A stretch of 22,721 nucleotides of DNA, from positions 1 through 22,721 of the forward strand of contig WFRO01000324.1 in NCBI GenBank assembly GCA_015486475.1, written 5' to 3'. Position 1 is the first letter of the stretch, and each line of letters begins with the position of its first letter. Shown here one piece after another: positions 7,645 through 14,873 of this stretch. The notes below the pieces were generated by a model, which saw only the letters and a list, made by a program, of their open reading frames with translations, was not told the origin of the DNA and made no database searches. The DNA is from Bacteroidales bacterium (lineage in GTDB: Bacteria > Bacteroidota > Bacteroidia > Bacteroidales > VadinHA17). Both the position numbers and the translations under genes were made by a program.

Positions 7645-8533
7645 GTTTCTTCAGCATCTGTTTCCCCAGGGTGATCAGTATCACGCCTGTTACGGTGAGC
7701 ACACCGCCCCAGATCTGCCAGGAGGCAGGGACCATTCCGAAATAAAAGAAAGCTCCGGCCAGCACAAAAAAGCCTTTGGAGCTGGTGATGATGGAGGTAC
7801 GGGAGGCCTCCAGGTAGCGGATGGCCGAATAGTTGGTCAGGGCCGTGAGGAAAGGACCCAGGAAAGAGCCCAGAACAATGTTCAGGAGCGCTTTGCCGGG
7901 GATGACCAGCGACATGCCCGTGATCAGCAATGCCCCCACCGAGAATGTCCATAAATAGACCAGTCTGTTGAGGGTGAGCACAAAAGGATTGAGGCGGGCA
8001 ATGGAATGTTTGGCCATCACAAAAGCCACCGAATACAACGTGGACGAAAGGAATACCCATTCAGCTCCTTTGCGCAGCCAGCCGGCCCCTTCGCCCGGCC
8101 GCTGGTAGCTGATCAGGAAGGCGCCGCCCAGCGTCAGGACAATGCCCAGGATCTCTATGGGAACATACCGTTCATGAAGCAACATGACCCCCAGCAGAGT
8201 GATCAGCAGTGGCGTCAGATTGCCCAGGAAAGAAACCATCGCCGGGTTCTCCATCTTCTGTATGGCCAGGAAGAAAAAGACCGTGCCCCCCAGCTCCAGC
8301 AGCCCAATGAGGGCCAGCTGCCCCCACTGGTTGCGCGGGATCTGTTTCAGCATGCCCAGCTGACCCCGCAAAGCCAGATAGATCAGCAGCCAGGATATCC
8401 CCAGCATGTACCAGTACACTCCGAACTGGATGAGATGGATCTCGTTCAGCGCCGCCTTACTGAAGATGTACACATTGGCCATGGCCAGCGTGGCCACTAC
8501 CGCCAGTAAATATCCTTTGGTCCTCTCTTTCAT
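7640..8533 (-). CDS. DMT superfamily permease (EamA family)
   Basis: 297 residues with about ten hydrophobic spans arranged as two EamA halves, starting GYLLAVVATLAMANVYIFSKAAL. The second half includes EWVFLSSTLYSVAFVMAKHS and GGVLTVTGVILITLGK. Each half carries a conserved-looking ILGIVLTLGGAFLI or GGVLTVTGVILI helix. By family knowledge it moves small metabolites across the inner membrane, but the substrate cannot be read from sequence. The frame is open up to 8599, but I choose the ATG at 8533. A promoter box (TAACTTTG, 8561-8554) lies just upstream, AGGAG sits 3 bases before that ATG (8541-8537), and codons further upstream run into the heptamer repeats. The gene is bracketed by heptamer arrays on both sides. 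Confidence 0.88.
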   Translation of the reverse strand: MKERTKGYLLAVVATLAMANVYIFSKAALNEIHLIQFGVYWYMLGISWLLIYLALRGQLGMLKQIPRNQWGQLALIGLLELGGTVFFFLAIQKMENPAMVSFLGNLTPLLITLLGVMLLHERYVPIEILGIVLTLGGAFLISYQRPGEGAGWLRKGAEWVFLSSTLYSVAFVMAKHSIARLNPFVLTLNRLVYLWTFSVGALLITGMSLVIPGKALLNIVLGSFLGPFLTALTNYSAIRYLEASRTSIITSSKGFFVLAGAFFYFGMVPASWQIWGGVLTVTGVILITLGKQMLKKR

Positions 8534-8553
8534 GCTCTCCTGAAAAATCCCGG

Positions 8554-8561
8554 CAAAGTTA
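8554..8561 (-). promoter_or_regulatory. Candidate -7 promoter box for the EamA permease
   Basis: On the minus strand this reads TAACTTTG, an exact match to the Bacteroidota -7 consensus TAnnTTTG. It lies 20 bases before the chosen ATG at 8533, giving a leader of roughly 15 bases that contains AGGAG. No clear TTG -33 element is visible upstream, where the heptamer repeats begin. Confidence 0.5.
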
Positions 8562-8572
8562 ACCATTTCCTC

Positions 8573-8705
8573 TTTCATCCTTCGTCCGCCCTTCGCCAAT
8601 CAACCTTCAACCTTCTTCTCCTCCTCCGTTCATCATTCATCAATCGTCCTTCATCCTTCCTCTTCCGTTCGCCCTTCATCATTCATCCTTCATCCTTTGT
8701 CCGCC
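8573..8705. repeat. Degenerate heptamer array, NTTCATC type
   Basis: Most of this stretch divides into phased heptamers: TTTCATC, CTTCGTC, then CTTCGCC, AATCAAC, CTTCAAC, CTTCTTC. After a short break come GTTCATC, ATTCATC, AATCGTC, CTTCATC, CTTCCTC and, after another break, CTTCATC, ATTCATC, CTTCATC, CTTTGTC. Two more units (CTTCATC, CTTCCTC) lie at 8771-8784, beyond the hairpin element. Together with that element this fills the 305-base gap between the permease start (8533) and etfB (8839). I see no gene in this gap. The array is non-coding because period seven does not keep a reading frame. Confidence 0.85.
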
Positions 8706-8771
8706 GTAGTCCCCGATCCCTGAGTGATCCCGGTGACCGGGATCTTACCGAAGGGCAGGACGAAGGCGGAC
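8699..8771. repeat. 73-base hairpin element with nested palindrome
   Basis: The outer arms GTCCGCCGTAGTCC (8699-8712) and GGACGAAGGCGGAC (8758-8771) pair at 12 of 14 positions. Inside lies a perfect interrupted palindrome, GATCCCGGTGACCGGGATC (8726-8744), with 9-base arms around a single central base. A second GATCCC stands at 8715-8720. The element is embedded in the heptamer array and ends about 17 bases before the -33 box of etfB. No T-run follows either arm, so it does not look like an ordinary terminator. The structure resembles REP or other non-autonomous palindromic elements, but copies elsewhere cannot be seen from one window. Confidence 0.7.
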
Positions 8772-8788
8772 TTCATCCTTCCTCCCCT

Positions 8789-8818
8789 TTTGTCAGTTCT
8801 GAAAATCCTTTATCTTTG
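8789..8818 (+). promoter_or_regulatory. Promoter of the etfB-etfA-acyl-CoA dehydrogenase operon
   Basis: TTTG at 8789-8792 and TATCTTTG at 8811-8818 match the Bacteroidota -33 (TTTG) and -7 (TAnnTTTG) elements with an 18-base spacer. The expected start of transcription is a few bases after 8820, leaving a leader of about 15 bases before the etfB ATG at 8839. This is the best promoter in the window because both boxes and the spacing agree. Confidence 0.75.
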
Positions 8819-8838
8819 CCGGACAAAATATTTCACCT

Positions 8839-9717
8839 ATGAAGAAGAGTTACAGGATCATCGTACTGGCCAAGCAGGTGCCCGACACCCGCAACGTGGG
8901 CAAGGATGCCATGAAAGCCGACGGCACCGTTAACAGGGCGGTTCTGCCGGCCATTTTCAATCCGGAAGATCTCAATGCCCTGGAGCAGGCCCTCCGTATC
9001 AAAGACCGTTTTCCGGGCAGCCACGTCACCATGCTGACCATGGGCCCGCCGCGTGCTGCCGAGATCATACGGGAAGGTCTCTACCGCGGTGCCGACGACG
9101 GGTACCTCCTCACCGACCGGGCTTTTGCCGGCTCCGACACCCTGGCTACCTCTTACGCTCTTTCCCGGGCTATCCTGAAAATAGGCGACTTTGACCTGAT
9201 CCTGGCCGGCAGGCAGGCTATCGACGGCGACACTGCACAGGTGGGACCCCAGGTGGCTGAAAAGCTGAAGATCGCCCAGGTCTCCTATGCCGAAGAGATC
9301 CTGGAGATCAAAAAAGAAAAGGTGACCGTCAAAAGACGCCTCGAGAAAGGGGTGGAGATCGTTGAAGCTCCCACGCCCCTGCTGATCACCGTCACCGGCT
9401 CGGCACCCGCCTGTCGTCCCCGCAATGCCAAACTGATCATGAAATACAAAAGGGCTACCACCCTCAGTGAGCGGCAGGATATCTCCGAAGACTATATCTC
9501 CATTTACGACGACCGGCCTTTCCTGAACCTGCCCGAGTGGAACGTCACCGACATCGACGCCGACCCTGCCCAGCTGGGCCTCTCCGGCTCGCCCACCAAG
9601 GTGAAGAAGATCGAGAACGTGGTCTTTCAGGCCAAGGAAGCCAAGGTGCTGCAGGACAGCGACCCGGACATCAACTGGCTCATGAAGGAGCTGATCACCA
9701 ACCATACCCTGGGTTAA
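8839..9717 (+). CDS. etfB: Electron transfer flavoprotein, beta subunit
   Basis: 292 residues. The N-terminus IIVLAKQVPDTRNVGKDAMKADGTVNR and the block DLILAGRQAIDGDTAQVGPQ are family hallmarks of EtfB/FixA. The latter belongs to the nucleotide-binding region, which holds AMP or, in bifurcating forms, FAD. The C-terminal arm (LGLSGSPTKVKKIE) is also typical. With EtfA it forms the soluble FAD heterodimer that carries electrons between acyl-CoA dehydrogenases and another redox partner. The gene sits first in the operon behind a well-formed promoter, and etfA follows after 35 bases. Whether the complex is of the bifurcating type cannot be decided by reading alone. Confidence 0.95.
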   Translation: MKKSYRIIVLAKQVPDTRNVGKDAMKADGTVNRAVLPAIFNPEDLNALEQALRIKDRFPGSHVTMLTMGPPRAAEIIREGLYRGADDGYLLTDRAFAGSDTLATSYALSRAILKIGDFDLILAGRQAIDGDTAQVGPQVAEKLKIAQVSYAEEILEIKKEKVTVKRRLEKGVEIVEAPTPLLITVTGSAPACRPRNAKLIMKYKRATTLSERQDISEDYISIYDDRPFLNLPEWNVTDIDADPAQLGLSGSPTKVKKIENVVFQAKEAKVLQDSDPDINWLMKELITNHTLG

Positions 9718-9752
9718 CCGCCTTTTGTCAATAACCTCAAAAACGCGAGAAA

Positions 9753-10772
9753 GTGAACAATCTATTCGTTATATGTGAAATGGACAACGGCCACGTCGCC
9801 GACATCAGCCTGGAGCTGATCACCAAGGGGCGCAAACTGGCCGGTGAGCTGGGCTGCAGCGTGGAAGCCCTCGTCATGGGACACGGCCTGAAAGGTGTCG
9901 AAAAAGAGCTTTTCGCCTATGGGGCCGACACGGTATGGCTGGCCGATGACAAACGCCTGGAACACTATACCTCCCTGCCCTATACCAGCATCGCCAAAGG
10001 CCTTTTCGAACAGGAAAAGCCGCAGATAGCCCTTCTCGGCGCCACCAGCTTCGGCCGCGACCTGGGACCCCGCGTCTCCTCCGCTCTCCACAGCGGCCTC
10101 ACCGCCGACTGTACGGCCCTGGAGATAGGGGAACACACCGACAAGAAAAAGGGAAAGACCTATAAAAACCTCCTCCTGCAGATACGGCCTGCTTTCGGGG
10201 GGAATATCATCGCCACCATCATCAACCCGGAGAACAAGCCCCAGATGGCTACCGTGCGAGAAGGGGTGATGAAAAAAGAAAAATGCCGGGAACCCCGAAA
10301 GGGAGAGGTGAAAAAGGTGGATGTGGACAAGTATATCCAACCCGGCGATATGGTGGTGAAGGTGCTGGAACGCCACATGGAAGAGTCGAAGATCGACCTC
10401 AAGGGCGCCTCCGTGATCGTCTCCGGCGGATACGGCGTGGGCTCACGGGAAAACTTCGACCTGCTCTACGAGCTGGCAGAGGTCATAGGCGCTGAAGTGG
10501 GGGCCTCAAGGGCTGCCGTCGACGCCGGCTTCGCCGACCATGACCGCCAGATAGGCCAGACAGGCGTCACCGTACGGCCCAAGCTCTACATCGCCTGCGG
10601 CATATCCGGACAGGTACAGCACCTCGCCGGCATGCAGGAATCGGCCATGATCATCTCGGTGAACAACGACCCCAACGCTCCCATCAACCAGATCGCCGAC
10701 TATGCCATCATCGGCGAGATCGAAAGCGTGGTACCGAAGATGATCAAATATTACAAGGAGAATTCCAAATAA
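9753..10772 (+). CDS. etfA: Electron transfer flavoprotein, alpha subunit
   Basis: 339 residues. The C-terminal FAD domain shows the classic EtfA pattern: SGGYGVGSRENFDLL, then GASRAAVDAGF, RQIGQTGVTVRPKLYIACG, ISGQVQHLAGM and INNDPNAPI-like ISVNNDPNAPI. The start is GTG at 9753, because the first in-frame ATG (9780) would remove the first beta strand (NNLFVICE). It lies between etfB and an acyl-CoA dehydrogenase, the natural electron donor or acceptor of the ETF complex. Nothing in the sequence suggests damage. Confidence 0.95.
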   Translation: MNNLFVICEMDNGHVADISLELITKGRKLAGELGCSVEALVMGHGLKGVEKELFAYGADTVWLADDKRLEHYTSLPYTSIAKGLFEQEKPQIALLGATSFGRDLGPRVSSALHSGLTADCTALEIGEHTDKKKGKTYKNLLLQIRPAFGGNIIATIINPENKPQMATVREGVMKKEKCREPRKGEVKKVDVDKYIQPGDMVVKVLERHMEESKIDLKGASVIVSGGYGVGSRENFDLLYELAEVIGAEVGASRAAVDAGFADHDRQIGQTGVTVRPKLYIACGISGQVQHLAGMQESAMIISVNNDPNAPINQIADYAIIGEIESVVPKMIKYYKENSK

Positions 10773-10814
10773 CCACCGGCACTTTATACGATAATTTCTA
10801 AAAACAACAGGACA

Positions 10815-12542
10815 ATGGCTAATTTTTTCACCGACAACCCCGATCTGAAATTCCATCTCAACCATCCTTTGATGAAGAAGATCGTTGAGCTCAAAGAGCG
10901 GAATTTCGAGGACAAGGACAAGTTTGACTATGCTCCGGTGGATTTTGAAGATACCATGGACAGTTACGGGAAGGTGCTGGATGTCATCGGGGAGATCTGC
11001 GGGGAGATCATCGCTCCCAATGCTGAGGATATCGATCAGGAGGGCCCGCACGTCGAAAACGACCGGGTCGTCTATGCCAAAGGCACCGAGGAGAACCTCG
11101 ACGCTATACGCAAGGCCGGCCTGATGGGCATCACCCTGCCGCGCAAGTACGGAGGACTGAACTTCTCCATTGTACCCTATACCATGGCCGCTGACATGGT
11201 CTCCCGCGCCGATGCTGCTTTTGTCAACATCTGGGGACTGCAGGACTGTGCCGAGACCATCCACGAGTTCGCCGACGAAGAGCAGAAAGAAAAATACCTG
11301 CCCCGTTTCTGTAACGGTGAGACCGGCTCGATGGCCCTTACCGAACCCGATGCCGGCTCCGACCTGCAGTCGGTGATGCTGAAAGCCACGTACGATGAGA
11401 AGAAAAAGCAGTGGTTCCTCAACGGTGTGAAACGTTTCATCACCAACGGCGACGGCGATATCTCGCTGGTGCTGGCCCGTTCGGAAGAGGGCACCAAGGA
11501 CGGCCGCGGCCTCTCCATGTTCGTCTATGACAACAAAGCCCACCAGGCCATCAAGGTACGCCGCATAGAGCACAAGCTGGGCATCATCGGCTCGCCCACC
11601 TGCGAGCTGGTGTACCGCAACGTGCCGGCCGAGCTGGTAGGCTCCCGCCGCATGGGCCTGATCCGTTATGTCATGTCGCTGATGAACGGCGCCCGCCTGG
11701 GGATCGCCGCCCAGAGCGTGGGCATCGCCGAGGCAGCCTGGCGCGAAGCACTGGAATATGCCAAAGAAAGAAAACAGTTCGGCAAAGCCATCATCGAGTT
11801 CCCCGCCGTTTACGAGATGCTCTCGGTCATGAAGGCCAAACTGGACGCTGCCCGCAGCCTGCTCTACGAGACCTCCCGTTTCGTGGACATGTACAAAGCC
11901 TATTTCCACATCTCCAACGAACGCTCCCTCGAGAAAGAAGAACGCCAGGAGATGAAGAAATACCAAATGCTGGCTGATGCTTACACCCCGCTGGCCAAAG
12001 GCCTTGCCTCGGAGGTGTGTAACCGCATCGCTTACGACTCCCTGCAGATCCACGGAGGCTCCGGGTTCATGAAAGATTATCCCATCGAACGGATCTACCG
12101 CGATGCCCGTATCACCTCCATCTATGAAGGGACTACCCAGCTGCAGGTGGTGGCCGCCCTCACCGGCCTGGCCAAAGGCACCTACCTCAAACAGATCAGG
12201 GAATATGAAGAAACTCCCCTGAAACCGGAACTGCACACCTACCGCCGCACCCTCGTCGCCATGACCGAGGAGTTCGAACAGGCCCTGATGAAGGTACAGG
12301 AGACCGAAGACAAAGAGTTCGTCGACTTCCACGGACGGCGCCTCATAGAGATGGCCGGCAACATCATCATGGGCTATCTCCTCCTGCTCGACACCAACAG
12401 GGAATCCCGTTTCTGGAAATCCCTGGAGGTCTTCCTGCGCAACGCCCGTTCGGAGAACAAAGCAAATGCCGCTTTCATAGCGGCCTCGGGGCTCAGCGAT
12501 ATGGGCCGCTTCAAACAGGATGAAGTCGGCGAAGAAGAATAA
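10815..12542 (+). CDS. Acyl-CoA dehydrogenase family protein
   Basis: 575 residues, longer than the roughly 380 of short- and medium-chain enzymes. Domains in order: an N-terminal extension of about 60 residues; the helical ACAD N-domain; the middle beta domain with MALTEPDAGSDLQ; and the C-terminal helical domain with YAKERKQFGKAI, QIHGGSGFMKDYP and IYEGTTQLQ. A further helical extension of about 130 residues ends the protein. E438 in IYEGTT aligns with the catalytic Glu of medium-chain acyl-CoA dehydrogenase by family knowledge. It oxidises acyl-CoA to enoyl-CoA, or runs in reverse in anaerobes, passing electrons to the ETF encoded just upstream. The chain length of the substrate is unknown. 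It is last in the operon and is followed by a terminator. Confidence 0.93.
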   Translation: MANFFTDNPDLKFHLNHPLMKKIVELKERNFEDKDKFDYAPVDFEDTMDSYGKVLDVIGEICGEIIAPNAEDIDQEGPHVENDRVVYAKGTEENLDAIRKAGLMGITLPRKYGGLNFSIVPYTMAADMVSRADAAFVNIWGLQDCAETIHEFADEEQKEKYLPRFCNGETGSMALTEPDAGSDLQSVMLKATYDEKKKQWFLNGVKRFITNGDGDISLVLARSEEGTKDGRGLSMFVYDNKAHQAIKVRRIEHKLGIIGSPTCELVYRNVPAELVGSRRMGLIRYVMSLMNGARLGIAAQSVGIAEAAWREALEYAKERKQFGKAIIEFPAVYEMLSVMKAKLDAARSLLYETSRFVDMYKAYFHISNERSLEKEERQEMKKYQMLADAYTPLAKGLASEVCNRIAYDSLQIHGGSGFMKDYPIERIYRDARITSIYEGTTQLQVVAALTGLAKGTYLKQIREYEETPLKPELHTYRRTLVAMTEEFEQALMKVQETEDKEFVDFHGRRLIEMAGNIIMGYLLLLDTNRESRFWKSLEVFLRNARSENKANAAFIAASGLSDMGRFKQDEVGEEE

Positions 12543-12549
12543 GAAAAAA

Positions 12550-12571
12550 GCCCTCATGTGAGGGCTTTTTT
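12550..12571 (+). terminator. Intrinsic terminator of the etf/acyl-CoA dehydrogenase operon
   Basis: A 7-bp perfect stem, GCCCTCA (12550-12556) with TGAGGGC (12559-12565), is followed by six T residues (12566-12571). It begins seven bases after the TAA of the dehydrogenase gene. This is the only clear Rho-independent terminator I can see in the window. Confidence 0.85.
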
Positions 12572-12572
12572 G

Positions 12573-12580
12573 TATCTTTG
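12573..12580 (+). promoter_or_regulatory. Candidate -7 promoter box for the small membrane protein and mutL
   Basis: TATCTTTG, identical to the etfB -7 box, starts two bases after the T-run of the terminator and 33 bases before the ATG at 12606. Where a -33 element would sit, the terminator stem is found instead, and no TTG is visible there. The box is exact, but the promoter as a whole is unproven. Confidence 0.5.
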
Positions 12581-12605
12581 TGAGGAAAGAACAGCGTAAA
12601 AAGAG

Positions 12606-12893
12606 ATGTCTTCATTACCTTCATTTTTTCAGACAAGCAAGCCCAAAAGGTTTCATTTCATTCCCCGGTATTATGATCCGGAGAAAGAAGCCCTGCAGCA
12701 GCGCATAGCCATGATCCAGCAGGAGCTGGGTCTTACCAGTGAGGATGATAACAATTACGTACGTCGCATACAGCGGGGGACCATGACAAGCTATTTCCGC
12801 CGTAAGCTGCGCAAGCGTGAGCGCTCCTCGAACCTGATGCTGGTGGTCATCCTGGCATTGCTCGTCTGGCTGGCATGGTTCCTTTTTTTCTGA
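12606..12893 (+). CDS. Small tail-anchored membrane protein of unknown function
   Basis: 95 residues, not recognised as a named family. It has a polar N-terminal half containing the pattern FHFIPRYYDPEKEALQQRI and a short possible coiled coil (ALQQRIAMIQQELG). A basic stretch follows, RRIQRG...YFRRKLRKRER, and a single C-terminal hydrophobic segment (about residues 77-95) ends the protein. This predicts a tail-anchored protein with its basic side on the cytoplasmic face. It lies 16 bases upstream of mutL behind its own candidate promoter, so the two are probably co-transcribed. I have the impression that a similar small protein accompanies mutL in other Bacteroidales, but I cannot verify that here. 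Confidence 0.75.
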   Translation: MSSLPSFFQTSKPKRFHFIPRYYDPEKEALQQRIAMIQQELGLTSEDDNNYVRRIQRGTMTSYFRRKLRKRERSSNLMLVVILALLVWLAWFLFF

Positions 12894-12909
12894 TAAACAA
12901 GGAGCACTG

Positions 12910-14748
12910 ATGTCAGATATCATCCGTTTATTGCCCGATTCAGTTGCCAACCAGATCGCGGCGGGGGAGGTCATACAACGTCCCGCCTCCGTGGTCAAGG
13001 AGCTGATGGAGAATGCGCTGGACGCGGGCGCCTCTTCCGTCACCGTTGAGGTTACCCAGGCCGGCAAAGACCTGATCCGTGTCACCGACGACGGCTGTGG
13101 CATGTCGGAGACCGACGCCCGCCTGGCCTTCGAACGTCATGCCACCTCCAAGATCCGGAAAGCAGAAGACCTCTTCGCCATACGCACCATGGGCTTCCGC
13201 GGCGAGGCCCTCGCCTCCATAGCCGCCGTGGCACAGGTAGAGCTGCGCACCAAAAGAAAAGAGGACGAGCTGGGGACCCATATCATCATCGCCGGATCAC
13301 GCGTCGAGAGCCAGCAACCCGTGGCCTGCCCCGACGGCAGCAGCTTCTCGGTGAAAAACCTCTTCTTCAACATCCCGGCACGGAGAAAATTCCTTAAGAC
13401 CAACAACACCGAGCTCAAACATATCATCACCGAATTCCAGCGCATCGTCCTCACCCATCCCCACATCGCTTTCCGTCTGCGCCACAACGAGACCGATATC
13501 TACCACCTGCCGGCCGTGGCCAACCTGCGGCAACGCATCACCGGCGTCTTCGGGAAAAAAGCCAACGCCCATCTCATCCCCCTGGAAACGGATACCTCTC
13601 TCGTGAATATCAGAGGTTTTGTCGGGAAACCCGAATTTGCCAAAAAAACATTCGGAGAACAGTTTTTCTTCACCAACGGTCGCTTCATGAAGCATCCCTA
13701 CTTCCACAAGGCCGTCACCGAAGCTTACCAGAAACTGCTGCCGCCCGAAGCGGTACCCTCCTACTTCATCTATTTCGAGACCGACCCCGGCAGGATCGAT
13801 ATCAACATACACCCCACCAAAACTGAGATCAAGTTCGAAGATGAACGGTCGGTATGGCAGATCCTCCACGCTTCGGTAAAAGAGGCGCTGGGTAAATTCA
13901 ACATTGTCCCTTCCCTTGATTTCGACGGCGGCACCCCTGTTGACATACCCGTAGCACGGAGGGGACAGGAGGTCCGTCCGCCGGAGATCATCATCAACCC
14001 GGACTTCAACCCCTTCGAAGAAGAGAAAAAAGAGCAGGGCCTTTCGCGATCAGGCCCCCGGCCCGTCACTCCCTCCCAAAAAGATGTACTGCAGTACTGG
14101 GAAAAAGCCTATGAAGGACTGCCCTCCGCCTCCTCCCTGCCGGAACAGCTCGAGACCGGACGGGAAGAGCCTTCGCCGGCAGCTTCGGGGAGCGCTTTCC
14201 TGCAGTTCAAACAAAAGTACATCCTCTTCGCCGTGAAGTCGGGCCTGATGTTCGTCGATCAGCGGAGAGCCCACGAACGCATCCTTTTTGAGGAATATCT
14301 CCGGTTACTGCAGGAAGAACACACCCCTGCCCAGCAACGCCTCTTCCCGGTCGTCCTGCAGCTCGACCCTGCCGACATGCTGATCCTCGAAGAGATACGC
14401 GGGGAGGTCGAAAAACTGGGGATCTCCCTCACCGTCAATGGGGAAAACTCGGTGCAGATCAACGGTCTTCCCGGCAATGCCGGCAACACCGATCCGGCCT
14501 TGCTGCTGCACTCCCTCATCGATCATTACAAGATCTCTGAGAACGACCCTTCGGTGAAGACACGGGAAAAGATCGCAGCGGCCATGGCCGTGGCGGCTGC
14601 CATTCCTTACGGAAAAACCCTCACCGGTGAAGAGATGAGAGACCTGACAGACCGTCTTTTTGGATGCTCAGAACCCACTTTCACTCCTTCCGGAAAGCCG
14701 GTCTTTTACATCCTCCCCGGCAGCGACCTGGAAAAACAGTTCGAATAA
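12910..14748 (+). CDS. mutL: DNA mismatch repair protein MutL
   Basis: 612 residues. The N-terminal GHKL ATPase is complete: E34-N-A-L-D38 (motif I), D60-D-G-C-G64 (motif II) and G95-F-R-G-E-A100 (motif III). Next comes the transducer domain with FFTNGRFMKHPYF and IDINIHPTKTEIKF, a linker rich in Pro, Ser and Glu (about residues 355-425), then the C-terminal dimerisation domain. In that last domain the nuclease motif DQHA(x)2E(x)4E appears as D450-Q-R-R-A-H-E456, with His replaced by Arg. The zinc-site motif CPHGRP appears as T592-P-S-G-K-P597, with Cys and His lost. By family knowledge MutL couples mismatch recognition by MutS to strand removal. Whether this one nicks DNA itself is doubtful from these residues. 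Confidence 0.97.
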   Translation: MSDIIRLLPDSVANQIAAGEVIQRPASVVKELMENALDAGASSVTVEVTQAGKDLIRVTDDGCGMSETDARLAFERHATSKIRKAEDLFAIRTMGFRGEALASIAAVAQVELRTKRKEDELGTHIIIAGSRVESQQPVACPDGSSFSVKNLFFNIPARRKFLKTNNTELKHIITEFQRIVLTHPHIAFRLRHNETDIYHLPAVANLRQRITGVFGKKANAHLIPLETDTSLVNIRGFVGKPEFAKKTFGEQFFFTNGRFMKHPYFHKAVTEAYQKLLPPEAVPSYFIYFETDPGRIDINIHPTKTEIKFEDERSVWQILHASVKEALGKFNIVPSLDFDGGTPVDIPVARRGQEVRPPEIIINPDFNPFEEEKKEQGLSRSGPRPVTPSQKDVLQYWEKAYEGLPSASSLPEQLETGREEPSPAASGSAFLQFKQKYILFAVKSGLMFVDQRRAHERILFEEYLRLLQEEHTPAQQRLFPVVLQLDPADMLILEEIRGEVEKLGISLTVNGENSVQINGLPGNAGNTDPALLLHSLIDHYKISENDPSVKTREKIAAAMAVAAAIPYGKTLTGEEMRDLTDRLFGCSEPTFTPSGKPVFYILPGSDLEKQFE

Positions 14749-14823
14749 AACGGCCCCGGGGAACAGCCTTCGCGATCTTCCGTGACAATCTGTCCTGTTC
14801 CGGTATTTCTCCTTTCCTTTTTT

Positions 14824-14831
14824 TATCTTTG
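14824..14831 (+). promoter_or_regulatory. Candidate -7 promoter box for the rhomboid operon
   Basis: TATCTTTG again, in the 125-base gap after mutL and 42 bases before the first rhomboid ATG (14874). The gap is otherwise T-rich just before the box (CCTTTCCTTTTTT). No clear TTG is found at the -33 position. Confidence 0.5.
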
Positions 14832-14873
14832 GCGCAACAATTGCAGGACCACAGAGAAACAAAAATATAATAC

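Noticed and set aside
8534..8599. Longer N-terminus for the EamA permease starting at 8599
   Set aside because: The extra 22 codons run through a promoter-like TAACTTTG and into the heptamer repeats. The ATG at 8533 has AGGAG before it and begins where the first membrane helix region starts.
8573..8705. Possible CRISPR array
   Set aside because: The units are seven bases with no spacers of constant length, and no cas genes are near.
10506..12557. A very long open frame on the minus strand opposite the acyl-CoA dehydrogenase and the end of etfA
   Set aside because: It is fully antisense to a gene with clear family motifs, its translation shows no recognisable domain, and G+C-rich codon usage commonly keeps the complementary frame open.
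14749..14873. CCCCGGGG after mutL as a terminator
   Set aside because: It is an 8-base palindrome without a loop and with no T-run after it.
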